DNA of 64,000 bases, from contig JADDOH010004258.1 in assembly GCA_016648135.1 (NCBI GenBank), forward strand, positions 124,001-188,000. Direction: 5' to 3'. The notes under the pieces are model-generated. The model was not told the origin of the DNA. It did no database searches and was given only the letters and a program-made list of their open reading frames with translations. The stretch comes from Agrypnia vestita. Taxonomy: Eukaryota > Arthropoda > Insecta > Trichoptera > Phryganeidae. This document shows positions 45,167-56,430 of the stretch, piece by piece. Numbering within the stretch: the stretch's first letter is position 1; the number at the start of each line of letters is the position of its first letter. The position numbers and the translations under genes are program-made.

Positions 45167-45267
45167 AATTGCAATAATAAGGTGTTAAGAATATTGAGAC
45201 ACAAAATAAATAAATAATATTGATTTATTTTGTGTCTCAATATTCTTAACATCTTATTATTACAATT
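45167..45267. repeat. 45-bp inverted repeat, 11-nt loop
   Basis: Left arm 45167-45211 (GTTAAGAATATTGAGACACA inside) and right arm 45223-45267 differ at two positions only. The roughly 100-nt stem-loop has the size and near-perfect pairing of a small-RNA precursor or a miniature transposon. Confidence 0.88.
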
Positions 45268-45639
45268 GTGATATTCGTATATATTATATATTATATAGTG
45301 AAGCTTTTGGGAATTTCAAGGGACTTTTTTTATTTAATTTTTTTAGTTCATTTTTAAATGACATAAGGTCTTGAATTTTTCGGGTAATGAATTGGAATTT
45401 TTAATTGTTACAAAGAAATAATGGTTCCGGGCTGCACTTGTTTTATAAATGGGCGTTTTTAAATTTAGAAATGATCTTGTAGACCTGGAAGCTACAGAAT
45501 CAATTATACGTTTTTCTTTAAAGATTCAAAGGAATGATATTTTTTCAAAACCTTTCACAACAGAAACACACAAAATTCTTGGAATAATCGATTTGTAGGG
45601 TAGGTTCTGTTTTTTAAAAAAACTTTAATTATTATCTTT

Positions 45640-45897
45640 TGTGCTGTTAAGAGTGTGTTTATTGTTTTATATGACCCTCCCCACCAAATGATAGACACCA
45701 TATTGTAGTATTGATTGAATTAATGCATAATAAACAGTTTTATAAACTGTGTATAGTATGATAACTGCAGAAATGCGATTGAAAAGTCTACGCACAAACG
45801 TATTAGCAGAAATCTAATTCATTAATATACTGCTTCAGTTGCCGCATGTAACCGGCATGTAAAAGTACCGTCATTTTTGACGGGTTACAGCTAGTAC
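45640..45897 (-). repeat. Dispersed repeat ending ACTAGCTGTAACCCGTC
   Basis: The end CATGTAAAAGTACCGTCA...GACGGGTTACAGCTAGT is nearly identical to that at 23450-23495. The left border is not defined. Confidence 0.5.
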
Positions 45898-46429
45898 GAA
45901 ATAATTTCGAACCGTGAAAGTATTTTTTAAAATTCTTTTATTCGAATTCAATAAAGTAATAATTATTCGGTGAAAATAAACAGAATCAATTATTTATATT
46001 GTCCATCAATTTACATCTTCCCCTACTAATTATACGTTGCACGATGTAAAACCTTTGCCAGACAGAGACGGAGGTGCTTTTTTAGCGCGTCGGTAACGAG
46101 TGCGAGGGGGACGCGGCTGTATCGCGGTCTCCAGGCGGAATATGAAATTAGATACACCGCGGACACGTTTAAAGGTGTGCAAGTAATGGATGGCTTAATT
46201 AAATACGAAAATTGTTTTTTTTCTTTAAATATATTATTTATGAATAATTAATATCTGTAATTCATAATATGGCAACCGCTGTCAAGAGAATAATTAATAA
46301 ACCGTAAATCTAGAAATTTATTTGTTTTTTAAAAGGGTAAATCATATTGCACTTGTTCATATATTTTAATGTTTTGACCAATAATTAATTTATTTGGGTC
46401 ACCTACTATCCATTCTACTTTATATCTAT

Positions 46430-47025
46430 AGTAGCTGTCCTCGCAGCTTCGCCCGCATGGAATTCAGTTTGAGACTATAAGAATATCATTGAAAAATCAA
46501 TATAATCTAAACTACTCGTCCATACAATGTTGTGTAAAAGACAATTTTTATCTATTATACATATAATTTACCTGACAATAAGCAAATTTATTTTGATAAG
46601 TATTTAACATTACATACTTAAATTACTCCCGACAGATTAAAATTAATTTTAAATATATATTTTATTCATATTTTATCAATTTGCGTATTAACCTTAACAT
46701 ATAAATATATGCCGTCGCGGATTTTTTTATAGAACATTTTGAATTCTGAAACGTATTTATATAAATATTTAAATATCCTTACCATTAAGGCAGCGTTCGT
46801 AAAAACGCATCGCTCGACCACTTTTTCGTCGACTTTAGTTATAAAATAGGTCACCATGAAAAACCCTTTCATTTTAATATAATAATGTATAACCTATAAC
46901 CACCTTGAACGTCCGCTCTAAGTATTGTTGAAAGAATTTGAAATCGGATTAGTAGTTTAGGAGATTACCTCCTACAAACTTACAAACTTTACCTCTTTAT
47001 ATATATATATTAGTATGGATATAGG
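46430..47025 (+). repeat. RTE-type LINE non-coding remnant
   Basis: It starts TATAGTAGCTGTCCTCGCAG, CTTCGCCCGCATGG and ends GAAATCGGATTAGTAGTTT...CTTTATATATATATATTAGTATGGAT. This pair (GCAGCTTCGCCCGC ... AATCGG.T.AGTAGTTT) is a very common arthropod repeat, usually regarded as RTE-related 3' ends. No coding part was found. Confidence 0.55.
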
Positions 47026-47139
47026 TATGTTATAGCGATATAATTTTTATAGTGAACATTTATTTTCACTAGATTTTCGGTGAAATTATAGTCAAGAAAA
47101 TTCTCATCATATCTAAGGATAATTTCATCAGAAGATATA

Positions 47140-47390
47140 TGAGGGGTATAAAAGCAAAGGCAGCAATATCCCAAAAAAAATTAATGCAGTCATCGAGGAT
47201 TAGGTACTAATTAAGAATGTACTGAATTCGAGATTTTTTAGAAAATATAACCTATAAATTCATAGGAAACTCTATTTTGGAAGGGATAGATATATAAAAT
47301 CTAGAATCCGGTTCATTCTAGATTAGTAATTCTTAGTGACTGCATTCAAAACATTTTTTATTTTTGCTTTGCTTTGAATAATATTGTGAA
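47140..47390 (-). repeat. Dispersed repeat shared with 38290-38660
   Basis: ATAGGAAACTCTATTTTGGA, AAAATCTAGAAT, TTAGTAATTCTTAGTGAC, GCATTCAAAACATTTTTT and GGCAGCAATATCCC have collinear or inverted counterparts at 38320-38640. The family seems to be another imperfect foldback. Confidence 0.5.
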
Positions 47391-47594
47391 AATATATTTT
47401 CACAGATTCTCACTAGTGAAATAATATTAGTTTCCGAATTGTCATTGAAAAAAAATATAACACATGTCCATTTTTAGATGTTCGGCGCCCCTCTCAAGTA
47501 ACAAAAAACTCAAACAAACCCTCTAACCTAACCAAACCCAACCTAGAAATTAATATTCACGACAGTTGACCATAAGTTGAGTTGTTTGTTGGTC

Positions 47595-47675
47595 TAAAGA
47601 TTATAGCTCTAGCCAAGTGATCCAGTGCTTGGTGGTTCGAGCCTCATTCCAGGAGACCAGCATATTAAATCAATT
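47595..47675 (+). repeat. tRNA-derived SINE, copy 3 (head only)
   Basis: TTGGTCTAAAGATTATAGC, CCAAGTGATC, GGTGGTTCGAGCCTCATTCC and GAGACCAGCA parallel the head of copy 1 (10905). The shared TTAGTCCTATTTT body is lost. Confidence 0.6.
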
Positions 47676-49785
47676 TTTATATGCAGAATTGCAGAACAAA
47701 CGTTTTTTCTATAAAAAAATACTAACTTTAATAATCTTACTATTTTTAAACTAGTTTGAAAACTTCTTCTTCCTCATCAGCCTTCTTCTCTCCGCTACTG
47801 GATATCATCTTCTAACTTTCATCTTTGGAAGTTTTTTGGCGTATTACGTATTTTTACGTAGCTAGCTACTTTACGTAAATGCATTTATACATAGATGCGA
47901 ATTGTAATTTAATAAGATAATAGAGGTATTAAAAAACGTGTTATACTCACGTCTAATTCACGGTTAATATTCTTGCCAGCAAGAAAAAATAAAATTGATT
48001 TAAAAATATAACACACACAGATGCTGAGCAATGAAACCATAAATGCATTGTTTGACACATTTTCACAGTCTGAATTGGTAAAATATACCAATTAAAGTTC
48101 TTCTTTATTATTTTAAAATCACAAATCAATCAATCAAAATTATAAATCAATCAATCAATAAAAATTGAAAAACAATAATTATAAAAATAATATTTAGTAA
48201 CACTTTTTTTGTTCTCTGAATGTTCTAGTTTGATTTCCCAATTTCTCAGGAAAACTATAATTGCGTAATAAGAGAATTTTGTATCGATCGAAATGTTGCT
48301 ATATATTTTTTTATATATTACTAATACATGCTAATACATTATATATTTTTTTATAAGTAATAATTTATTTTACAAGATTTTTAATCTTGAATATTTCATC
48401 CTCTATTTAGGTAAGGGCTAAAAACTATATTTAAAAAATTAAGTGCATGTATTTATGTACGCGCTCTAGAAATTGTACCTACTTCTTTGTCATACATAAA
48501 ATAAACAGTGCATCACTTCTCACAGCACAACTGTCAAAGTACAACGAAATGCAGTACTATTTGAATGCAAATAAGTATCAAATGAACCGGCCGAAAAAAC
48601 TGACAACTAAGAGATATCCACAGATTAAAGATGCCGGTTCTATTTCATCAAAGACACTGACGTTATTCAGTGCAGCGGTAATAGATACTGAGATAAAAAA
48701 TAATCGGGAGGACCAGAAAAACAGATTTATATTAAATAAATTCGTCCTGTGAAAATGTACGCACGCATGTTGCTCGCATTTCGTTTTGTGGATAAAATTT
48801 CACCTTGAACGCGCCTTAAAAAAGTATTAAGTAACTTCAAAAACATACAATATAAACCAATAATAGAACTAAGGAATCAGAGAGTCGAATATATTGAATA
48901 TAGATATAGTACAATAAATTATTTACATGCACATCACTAATTGAATATACTGAATATAGATATACCTAGTACAATAAATTATTTACATACACATCACTAA
49001 TTTTGCAACCGGTGGGTACCTACCTGCCAACCTGCTCTCCCGGGTGTGAATATTTTTCGGTTTTAACGAATTTAAATATCACGCTTCATTTAGGTATGCA
49101 AATATTAATAAAAACACTTATTAAACGTGTCCATTGTTTCGCCGCCACCCTACACCCACATATCAATCATTCTTCGTCTCACCAGTCGCGTAAGAAACTG
49201 TAAACGCGCAACAGAGACAGAGCTGGTGCATTGTTTGCCTAGTGAATCGGCGGAAGTAAGATATTGGTTAGCGGGGATGGCCGAATATAATACGCAGCAT
49301 TATTTTTACGAAAATTGAAATTATTGATATTTTTGTGAAAATATCTTCATACCTATTATTTTATCTTTAAAATAGGAGTTTCTAAATAATGTTTCTAGCG
49401 CTGTATAGCTTTAAAATAATCTACTTTATATTCGTGAAAACAATTTCAATTCGGCCAACGGAATTGGCCGAATTTTGATAGCAACACTAGGACAGCGCGT
49501 CTCGTTTATCTGGAGCAGCGCGGTAATTAGCAAAAATATTGTTTCGCTATTTAAGATATGCAAATAAATGCGTATTAACAGCTTCGTACCTTTTTATTAC
49601 GACACTTCAAATTACCTGCTTGATTGGAGTCGACCTTTTGCTACAGAAGGCTACAAAGGGCGCGAGATGAATTAGTTGATTCAGCGGGCGGTTCTTTTTA
49701 GTTATTTATATTGCCGGCAGGGTCGTGCAAAACTTATCGTACCTAGCAATATATTTTTTTACGAGTGCTATTAAGTAATATTTTA
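47676..49785. other. Non-coding stretch; possible regulatory segment at its right
   Basis: No repeat with known relatives was found except a duplicated 60-70 bp motif (GAATATAGATATAGTACAATA at about 48895 and again near 48955). About 49490-49745 is GC-richer, with octamer-like ATATGCAAATAAATG. ORFs are short and without domains. Confidence 0.35.
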
Positions 49786-49786
49786 A

Positions 49787-50080
49787 CTAGCTGTAACCCG
49801 TTGTAAAAATGACGGAACATTGGTTCGCGTCTTTTCTAAGCCCTAGTATACATATATTTAGTGTAGATATCTCTTTGATGATCCACGGAGAGGCGGTGGT
49901 AGCGATGTGCGTAGGCCACCGCCTGCGGTTGCGCGTCTCAGGTTCGCACCCTACTTCCGGTCTACTTTTACTTTCGGTACTACTTTTAGCCGTGAATTCG
50001 AATAAAATTACGGACGTTGCAGGAAGTTACGGACAGACGGACAGACAGACAGGCAAACAACGAAATTATTATATTTGATA
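49787..50080 (+). repeat. ACTAGCTGT repeat with an embedded tRNA-like head
   Basis: It begins ACTAGCTGTAACCCGT and ends in CGGACAGACGGACAGACAGAC and GATACTAG. In the middle, GGCGGTGGTAGCGATGTGCG, TAGGCCACCGCC and GGTTCGCACCC resemble A- and B-box parts of a tRNA-derived SINE. A second unit starting ACTAGCCGTACACC follows at 50083. Confidence 0.5.
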
Positions 50081-51044
50081 CTAGCCGTACACCTGTGTAA
50101 AATCACGGGACATAATAATTGCAGGATTTTGATGCTGAAACTTCATGAATAGGAAAATATTTTTTTAAGTGACCTAATTCGCTTAAACCTAAAACTAATT
50201 ATGATAAAATCATATAAATGCGTATAAAAATCACATCATTCCAGCGTTCCAAGTTACGGACGTTACGGACCGACAGTATCGACGTTTACAGCAAAATTGC
50301 TTTTCAGTGTCGATAAATAAATGTGTGTGTTTATTAATTTTGAAGTGTAATATAAAAAGGTAATATAAATTATAAAACAAAATATTGAATAATTATTATT
50401 TTCTTAGCATCCTGCAAAAAACCTAAATATGCAATCGATTCAAATATTGCGTAGTTACTTTTTAGAAGCCTGCACAAAACACAGTCACTCATGTATGAAT
50501 ATTTAACATCATCCAATTGTATTCAATTGCACTCTAGGATCCTGAGGAAAATATAACCACTCCAGAACAAAATACATCTCACATACCCTTATCGACAAAA
50601 TTTTACGTATATTGTTATTAGTTAGATAGGGCCCGCTCAAAACAATGCACCTACCTTCCTCTAAATACCTATTTTAAATAATAATGGAATCTGAAAACCG
50701 GCCAATGCCGGGCACTGACGGGCAGTGTTTTATAAGTATTGAAAAGTCAACAACAAAATTATGTTCAAGTTTTGCATCGCGTGCAGAAAATTGTGAACAT
50801 TGCACGTGCCAAGGCTCATTAGTAAGTAGGTAAGTGAGTGAGGTTTTTCGTTTGTCCATACTATATTTTCGGGGTAGGCACTTTACATAATGACACAAAA
50901 AGAAAACCGAAAATATTTTTCTCCACAAAATATTTGGGACAACCTCACTAATCAACTAACCTAATTTCGAATGTCCGTCCGCAACTTGTTAGAATTACAA
51001 CAACAACACTAAATAGTCGCTAATGGGGTGTGGGCAGCCGTGTG

Positions 51045-51590
51045 TGACACGTCAGCATGCAATTATTATGTCTCATGATTTTTCACAAGTTTACGGCTAG
51101 TGATAAATAAACCATTAGGTACCTAAATACTATTCTTAAATTACTCTATTTCGTAATTTATCACTCGTACATAAACACTTTATTTATCGCTTTGACACTT
51201 TATTAAACATTCACTAGAACATTCAATCCAATTCTGCACGTATTGTTCGCTCCGGTTTTATTTCGCTATTTAAGTAGGAATTTTGCTAGGTTATTCGCCC
51301 AAATTGTCGCTCCGAATGGCCACCCCGGCTTTCACTTTCAAACGCGCTAAACAACAACAACAACTCGCGCACGGCCGAATGCCGTATTTATATCCGAGTA
51401 TCGAGGTATGGAACAGCCTAGACTTTTCCAGTGTTTAGGAGAAGCTTCTCGTAACTTCTAGGTGTTAATAGAAGTTTCTCGAATGTTTCAGATGTTTCTC
51501 GAAAGCCGTAGAACACCGTAGACCGTTCTCGAATCTTCGATAGTGTTGTGACAGTGACAGGAGTGCGTAATTCTTTTAAGCCTTGTTACG
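51045..51590 (-). mobile_element. LTR, relative of the solo LTR at 12808-13321
   Basis: In reverse complement it shows AAGAATTACGCAC, GTCACAACACTATCGAAG, TATAAATACGGC, GGAGCGAACAATACG and TCTAGTGAATGTT, collinear with the 12808 copy. The outer ends are diverged (start near CGTAACAAGG, end near GTGTCACA), so the borders are approximate. No internal region is next to it. Confidence 0.65.
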
Positions 51591-51983
51591 ATATTGAACT
51601 TAAGCCTTATTTTCTTCGGAGTCAACGTCTAGTTCCTGATTTGCTGCCAACTGCGCAGCTTTATGCGCATCCGCCATTACGAGCCCTGTCATGGCGGCGG
51701 CTATCAGACGTAATCTAGTTCTGCGTTGTTTATATATTATTACAGCGAACTATTGTAGACACTCATTGTGTTTCAAGCAGGTAATAATATAACGCCGGCC
51801 GCACACTGGATGCGTTTCGTACGAAATTGAGTAGTATGTATACGTACGAATACGCAAGTACATTCCTTCAAAGTAGTACTGAACGTCGTACACTGTACAT
51901 GACTTAGTAGTGCGTGTACGCACATATATATGCGACGTCCGACATGATCCGGATTTGTTCGGAAATTTTTGCGATTTCGTACG

Positions 51984-52108
51984 ATGGATATTGAAAATTT
52001 TGTCAATTTGACACATGACCACAAATGTTTGTGGGACCAAAGTGATTCAACTACGTGACCATCAGCGCAGATCATGGCGGAGAATCTCTAAAGAACTAAA
52101 AAATACCT
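51984..52108 (+). pseudogene. MADF-like exon of a Harbinger-type accessory protein
   Basis: ATG at 51984 begins MDIENFVNLTHDHKCLWDQS. A frameshift near 52050 leads to RDHQRRSWRRISKELKNT, and GTAAGT follows at 52109. 'CLWD...Y.D...R..W..I...L' is the MADF/Myb-like DNA-binding signature, with the usual first-exon splice position. One frameshift and a stop in the original frame show it is broken. In intact elements this protein pairs with the DDE nuclease. Confidence 0.6.
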
Positions 52109-52352
52109 GTAAGTTAAATAATTTGGTTTAATGAAGGTGAGGTATAATTATGTACTTCGAACAAAAAAAACTTTTAAATATTTCTCCGATGTTATGAGCT
52201 CTCGTTGCACTTCGATTCTCTCCAGCATTTGTGAATCTATTAGATAGATAGTCATGAAATTCCTTATTCCATTTGACATTATTTAAGTCTGCCATAATAG
52301 AGTTTTCTAGAAGATAAAGATTATTCATTTGGCACAAACGTCATTGGAGAAT

Positions 52353-53690
52353 TTTTTTTTTTTCAATTTCAATTTTTATTTATTACATAATATGTACATT
52401 ACAAACATTCTGTTCAATGCATACATATTATTAACTTACATCTAAAAATATACATATACACATATACATACACATCCATATACACATATACATAAACACA
52501 TATGTATACATACATACAAATATACATATACATACATACACACACACACATATACATATTGTGTATTAAAATACTAATTTATTATTAAACAATTATTAAA
52601 CAATTAGAAGTGACCTGTATAATCTGGTCAAAGGTGTAGGAGAATCCTGCTTCGGAAAACCCCCTCAGACACATGGAATATATCAATATCCAAAGCGATC
52701 TTGTTCAGCATAGCTGTAGCTTTTCCAACAGGCATAACCATCGGCAGGTTGGTCCTGTATATTGGAATGTGAAACAATCTATGCTGACGATGTCTAAGGT
52801 AATTATCAGGATCATACAAACCAATGCTCTGCATAATTTCAGTATTGTCGATCATACCGCGCAACAATCGATAAAAATGTGTAATCAAATACACATTCCT
52901 TCTAGTCTCTAAACTATTGTAGCCAAGCATACCCTGGAGAAACTCGGTTGGGTAAAGCCAAGGATAATGCCCGTACTCTCTCATGTATAGATATCTCAGA
53001 AACTTCTTTTGGACTTTCTCCACCATAAGAGAGTACTTGCTCTCATGTGGCCCCCAGATCATCGAGCCACTCTCGAGTCTACTCCGCACCAAGGAGTTGT
53101 AAAGAGTTCTGAGTACGCGGGTATTCTCGAAAACCCTGGCAGTACGCAGAACAAATCCTAAAATTCTCAAAGCATTACCACTGATCGTCTCTATGTGATC
53201 GTGAAATGTCAGGCTGCTTACAAATTTAACACCTAGATCTTTAACATTCGATGTTCTTGTCAGATTTTGGTCGTTCATTTTGTAGCGAAAAAATAGAGTT
53301 TTTTGGGCCCTAGTGAAGGATGTAACCGAACACTTGGAAACATTAAACGAAAGTTTATTTCGTCTTCCCCATTCACATATATTTGATATATCTGTTTGGA
53401 GAAGATGAAAATCGTCCAAAGTTGACACCTTTAAGAAAAGCTTTAAGTCATCCGCAAATGACAGAAAGCGCGAGTTTAAAATTACATTTTTTATATTATT
53501 GATAAAAATCAAGAACAACAATGGACCCAGGTTAGATCCTTGCGGGACACCCGAGAAGGTATAGAAGCACTCTGACGCGAATAGACCGTAGGAGATGTAT
53601 TGGTTCCTATTTTGGAGATAGCTCGCCATAAATTTTAGCATACCATCCGAGAAACCAATCTCATACAAATGCGCAAAGTAACTGATCGTG
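52353..53690 (-). mobile_element. 5'-truncated LINE with poly(A) tail and microsatellite 3'UTR
   Basis: The 3' end is at the T-run 52353-52364 (poly-A on the minus strand). Upstream of it in the element, 52440-52560 is a TACACA/TACATA microsatellite, then the ORF. The 5' end stops inside the RT domain near 53690, joining Harbinger-like DNA. The target duplication was not identified. Confidence 0.8.
52628..53677 (-). CDS. Reverse transcriptase fragment (Jockey/CR1-like LINE), open
   Basis: The frame is open for 381 codons (52628-53773), of which about 350 are LINE. Residues 75-80 are GVPQGS, then NLGPLLFLIF, and FADD at 106-109 carries the catalytic aspartates. NKLSFNVSKC and DLGVKFVSSLTFHDHI follow, the usual thumb-side motifs. 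The C-terminal domain ends IDIFHVSEGVFRSRILLHL. The N-terminal half of the RT, the endonuclease and ORF1 are missing, so it cannot move. The first about 30 codons (53773-53680) are read from the interrupted element and are not LINE. The lack of any stop suggests a recent insertion. Confidence 0.88.
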   Translation of the reverse strand, partial: FAHLYEIGFSDGMLKFMASYLQNRNQYISYGLFASECFYTFSGVPQGSNLGPLLFLIFINNIKNVILNSRFLSFADDLKLFLKVSTLDDFHLLQTDISNICEWGRRNKLSFNVSKCSVTSFTRAQKTLFFRYKMNDQNLTRTSNVKDLGVKFVSSLTFHDHIETISGNALRILGFVLRTARVFENTRVLRTLYNSLVRSRLESGSMIWGPHESKYSLMVEKVQKKFLRYLYMREYGHYPWLYPTEFLQGMLGYNSLETRRNVYLITHFYRLLRGMIDNTEIMQSIGLYDPDNYLRHRQHRLFHIPIYRTNLPMVMPVGKATAMLNKIALDIDIFHVSEGVFRSRILLHL

Positions 53691-53789
53691 ACAACGCAAG
53701 ACGCAATCAATGTGCGCGCTCCAATACATACGAAAATAATCGTACCAATACGTACGTGATAATTCGTATCCAAAGTGCGGCCGGTCTAA

Positions 53790-55040
53790 AAATGATTTTA
53801 TGTACTAGATAGGCATCAGGATGTTTTTTTTTTAAAAAAATAGCGGTGGTTTAGTGTTCACCCCTGGCGGTCGGCTGTGTAATATTCGCGAATTGCCTAC
53901 CTTGTCGGGGCATGTTGTTCCATACTGTTATTGGCCATTGTTAGGGAAGGGGAGGCGCACTTTACGACGCGCTTAAAGGAATTGACATAAAGTACAATAT
54001 TTTAACAACTTATTTCAATGTTTTTATTTTTATTGTTCCCGGGAATTTATTCTCACCCCGCGAGACGATTCGGGCCTCGGCTAAAATACGACGTTATTGT
54101 TTCGGTGCACGCCGCCATTATGCGAAAACGTTTAAAAGCATTTATGAGGCATTTATGGTTTTTGCAATTTTATGTAAAGGAACTCTGCAGCGAGATATAA
54201 TAATCGCATTTGTGATATCCTTATTTAAAATCTTCCCTTTATGCGCGGCTGGCTTTACATTATTTCCAATTTGTAGCTGTGTATGTATTCTTATCCTTTA
54301 TCGCAAGCTTCTGAGAGTCTATTGTCCGTGGAAAATGAATATAGATAATAATAGACCTTATAAATTTATAAAAAATACAGAGAAAAATATTTAATATGAA
54401 ATTATATTACATGAAATTTTTTTTAAGAAACGACGCGTATTTTTAAATGTACATACCTAATAAAAAGTAAAAAATAAATTTTCTGTCAAAAATATATACA
54501 TTATTGATATAGCTTACAGAATTCTGTTGTTTATGAAGGAAAAGCGGGCATGATTTTATTTGGAGAGTGCAGGAATAAAAATTCTTTTTTTGGCTTCATT
54601 TTATGTAATTTTCGACTTTTTAGTCTTAATACCCAGCGTACAAAATCACTTCGGTAGGAAACTAGCGCCATCTTCATTCTCAAATCTCTTCCCGGTTCCG
54701 GGCTGGAACCCAACGATTCTTTTTATCGTACGAAACGAGGAAATGAAAACACGAAAGGTTCTACAATTCCGGCGACAAAAAAGGAGAATTTCTTCGTAAA
54801 ATAGCTATCAAAAGAAGGAACGAAAGTATAAAATTACAGACACGCAGACACGTTGAAAAAATTTTTCTCAAAACTTTCCTTTTTATACCCTGCGATATTT
54901 ATTTTTTCAAAACAAAAAATATAAAATTACAATTTAACATGTTCCAAATATTTCATCATTCAACATTTTCAGTATTTAAATTATAAATTGTCGAGTTCTT
55001 ACTGGCACGAAATAATAAAGAAAACACATCATTTTTATAT
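53790..55040. other. Non-coding stretch; part shared with 1.1-1.56 kb
   Basis: 54000-54400 has mixed composition without domains. 54880-55040 (GATATTTATTTTTTCAAAAC, GAGTTCTTACTGGCACG...) resembles 1265-1385 (GACATTTATTTTTTCAAAAC, AAGTTCTTACTCACA), a dispersed repeat into which mariner copy 2 inserted. Its right half continues at 56340-56430. Confidence 0.4.
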
Positions 55041-55044
55041 ATTA

Positions 55045-56330
55045 GGTCCTTACATATGAAATTGGCGTTTTGCCGTACTGGCAAATTTGATCTCAAATAT
55101 CTTCTCTTTGGTTAGGAATTCCAAATCCAAATTTATACAGCTATTTACTCGTGTATTTGTGTTTTGAAAATTATAATTCATTTGTTTTTTCCTCAATTGT
55201 TTTTTTCTTTGCGTCACTCAGTTTACAAAATGAAAAACTTGAAATATCGCGTTATTTACGAGTACGAGTTCCACCGTGGCACCAGTGCTGCAGAAACGGC
55301 TCGAAGGATTAATGATGTGTATGGCGACGGTGCCGCAAAAGAAAACACAGTGCGTTTTTGTTTCCAACGTTTTCGTTCTGGAAATTTCGACCTGCAGAAC
55401 AAGCCCCGTGGACGGCCGGAGACCAAGTTGATAATGAAGAATTGAAGGCTATTGTGGAAGCGGATCCATCGCAAACCACATCCGAGTTAGCTGCAAGCTG
55501 CGGTGTTAGTGATAAAACTGTTTTAATCTACTTGAAGCAAATTGGTAAGGTGAAAAAGCTTGAAAGGTGGGTACCTCACGAATTGAGTGAAGCAAATCAA
55601 CAAACGCGCGTTGACTGCTGCGTTGCATTACTCAACCGGCACAATAATGAAGGGATTTTAAATCGAATCATTACCTGTGATGAAAAGTGGATCCTGTACG
55701 ATAATCGGAAGCGCTCATCGCAATGGCTGAACCCTGCCGAACCAGCCAAACCATGCCCCAAGCGAAAATTGACTCCAAAAAAGTTACTTGTGAGCGTTTG
55801 GTGGACTAGTGCTGGTGTCGTTCACTACAGCTTTCTTAAATCTGGCCAGACGATTACGGCAGATGTCTATTGTCCGCAACTGCAAACCATGATGGAAAAG
55901 CTAGCTGCTAAACAACGAGGCTGGTTCATCGCTCTAGGCCACTGCTGGCTTCAGATACCCGCTTAGACGCACACACTGCACCACGACGGCGATCAAATTC
56001 AGGAGGAGCTTTCAATTGGATATCTTAAATATCCACGACTCTCCGGACCTTGTCTCCAAAAGATTACCAGTTTTTTTCGAAATTTAGATAACTTATTGCA
56101 AGGAAAAAAATTCACAACTCGATGGGCAGGTGTTCCAAACCGCCTTCTCAAAGATTTATGATTCCCGTCCGAATGGTTTTTTTAGTAAAGGGATCGATGA
56201 ACTACCTATGAGATGGCAAAAGTGCATATATAGCAATGGTACATACTTTGATTAAATAAATATATTATAATAAAAAAAAATCGGCTTTATGTTCCTCCCA
56301 TACTAAACGCCAATTTCATATGTAAGGACC
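55045..56330 (+). mobile_element. Mariner element copy 2 (1286 bp)
   Basis: It has the same inverted ends as copy 1 (GGTCCTTACATATGAAATTG; GCCAATTTCATATGTAAGGACC at the right), with TA at 55043-55044 and 56331-56332. It is nearly identical to copy 1 but damaged independently. Confidence 0.95.
55230..56255 (+). pseudogene. Mariner transposase copy 2, inactivated
   Basis: The ATG at 55230 opens the same protein as copy 1. A single-base deletion near 55425 (CCAAGTTG where copy 1 has CCAAAGTTG) shifts the frame. The middle (55440-55900) is intact and keeps Gln where copy 1 has a stop, and includes CDEKW. From about 55915 the sequence is scrambled: the HDNARPH segment with the second catalytic Asp is lost and several indels follow. 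The end MRWQKCI...SNGTYFD is retained with one stop. The two copies carry different lesions, so they decayed independently after insertion. Confidence 0.92.
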
Positions 56331-56430
56331 TAATATTATACAAAATATTGAATAATTTCAATTTTTAAGACATTTTAATTATATACTACATTGCCAAATC
56401 ATTCGATAGATATTTTGGAGGAAACACTAG

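Larger units (their letters stand above)
51794..53785 (+). mobile_element. PIF/Harbinger-like DNA element, interrupted by a LINE
   Basis: Inverted ends CCGGCCGCACACTGGATGCG (left) and its counterpart at 53765-53785 (CCAAAGTGCGGCCGG on plus) bound the region. The left part holds a MADF-like exon (51984-52108), the accessory DNA-binding protein type of PIF/Harbinger transposons. No DDE nuclease gene is visible. The LINE (52353-about 53690) is the later insertion. Confidence 0.55.
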
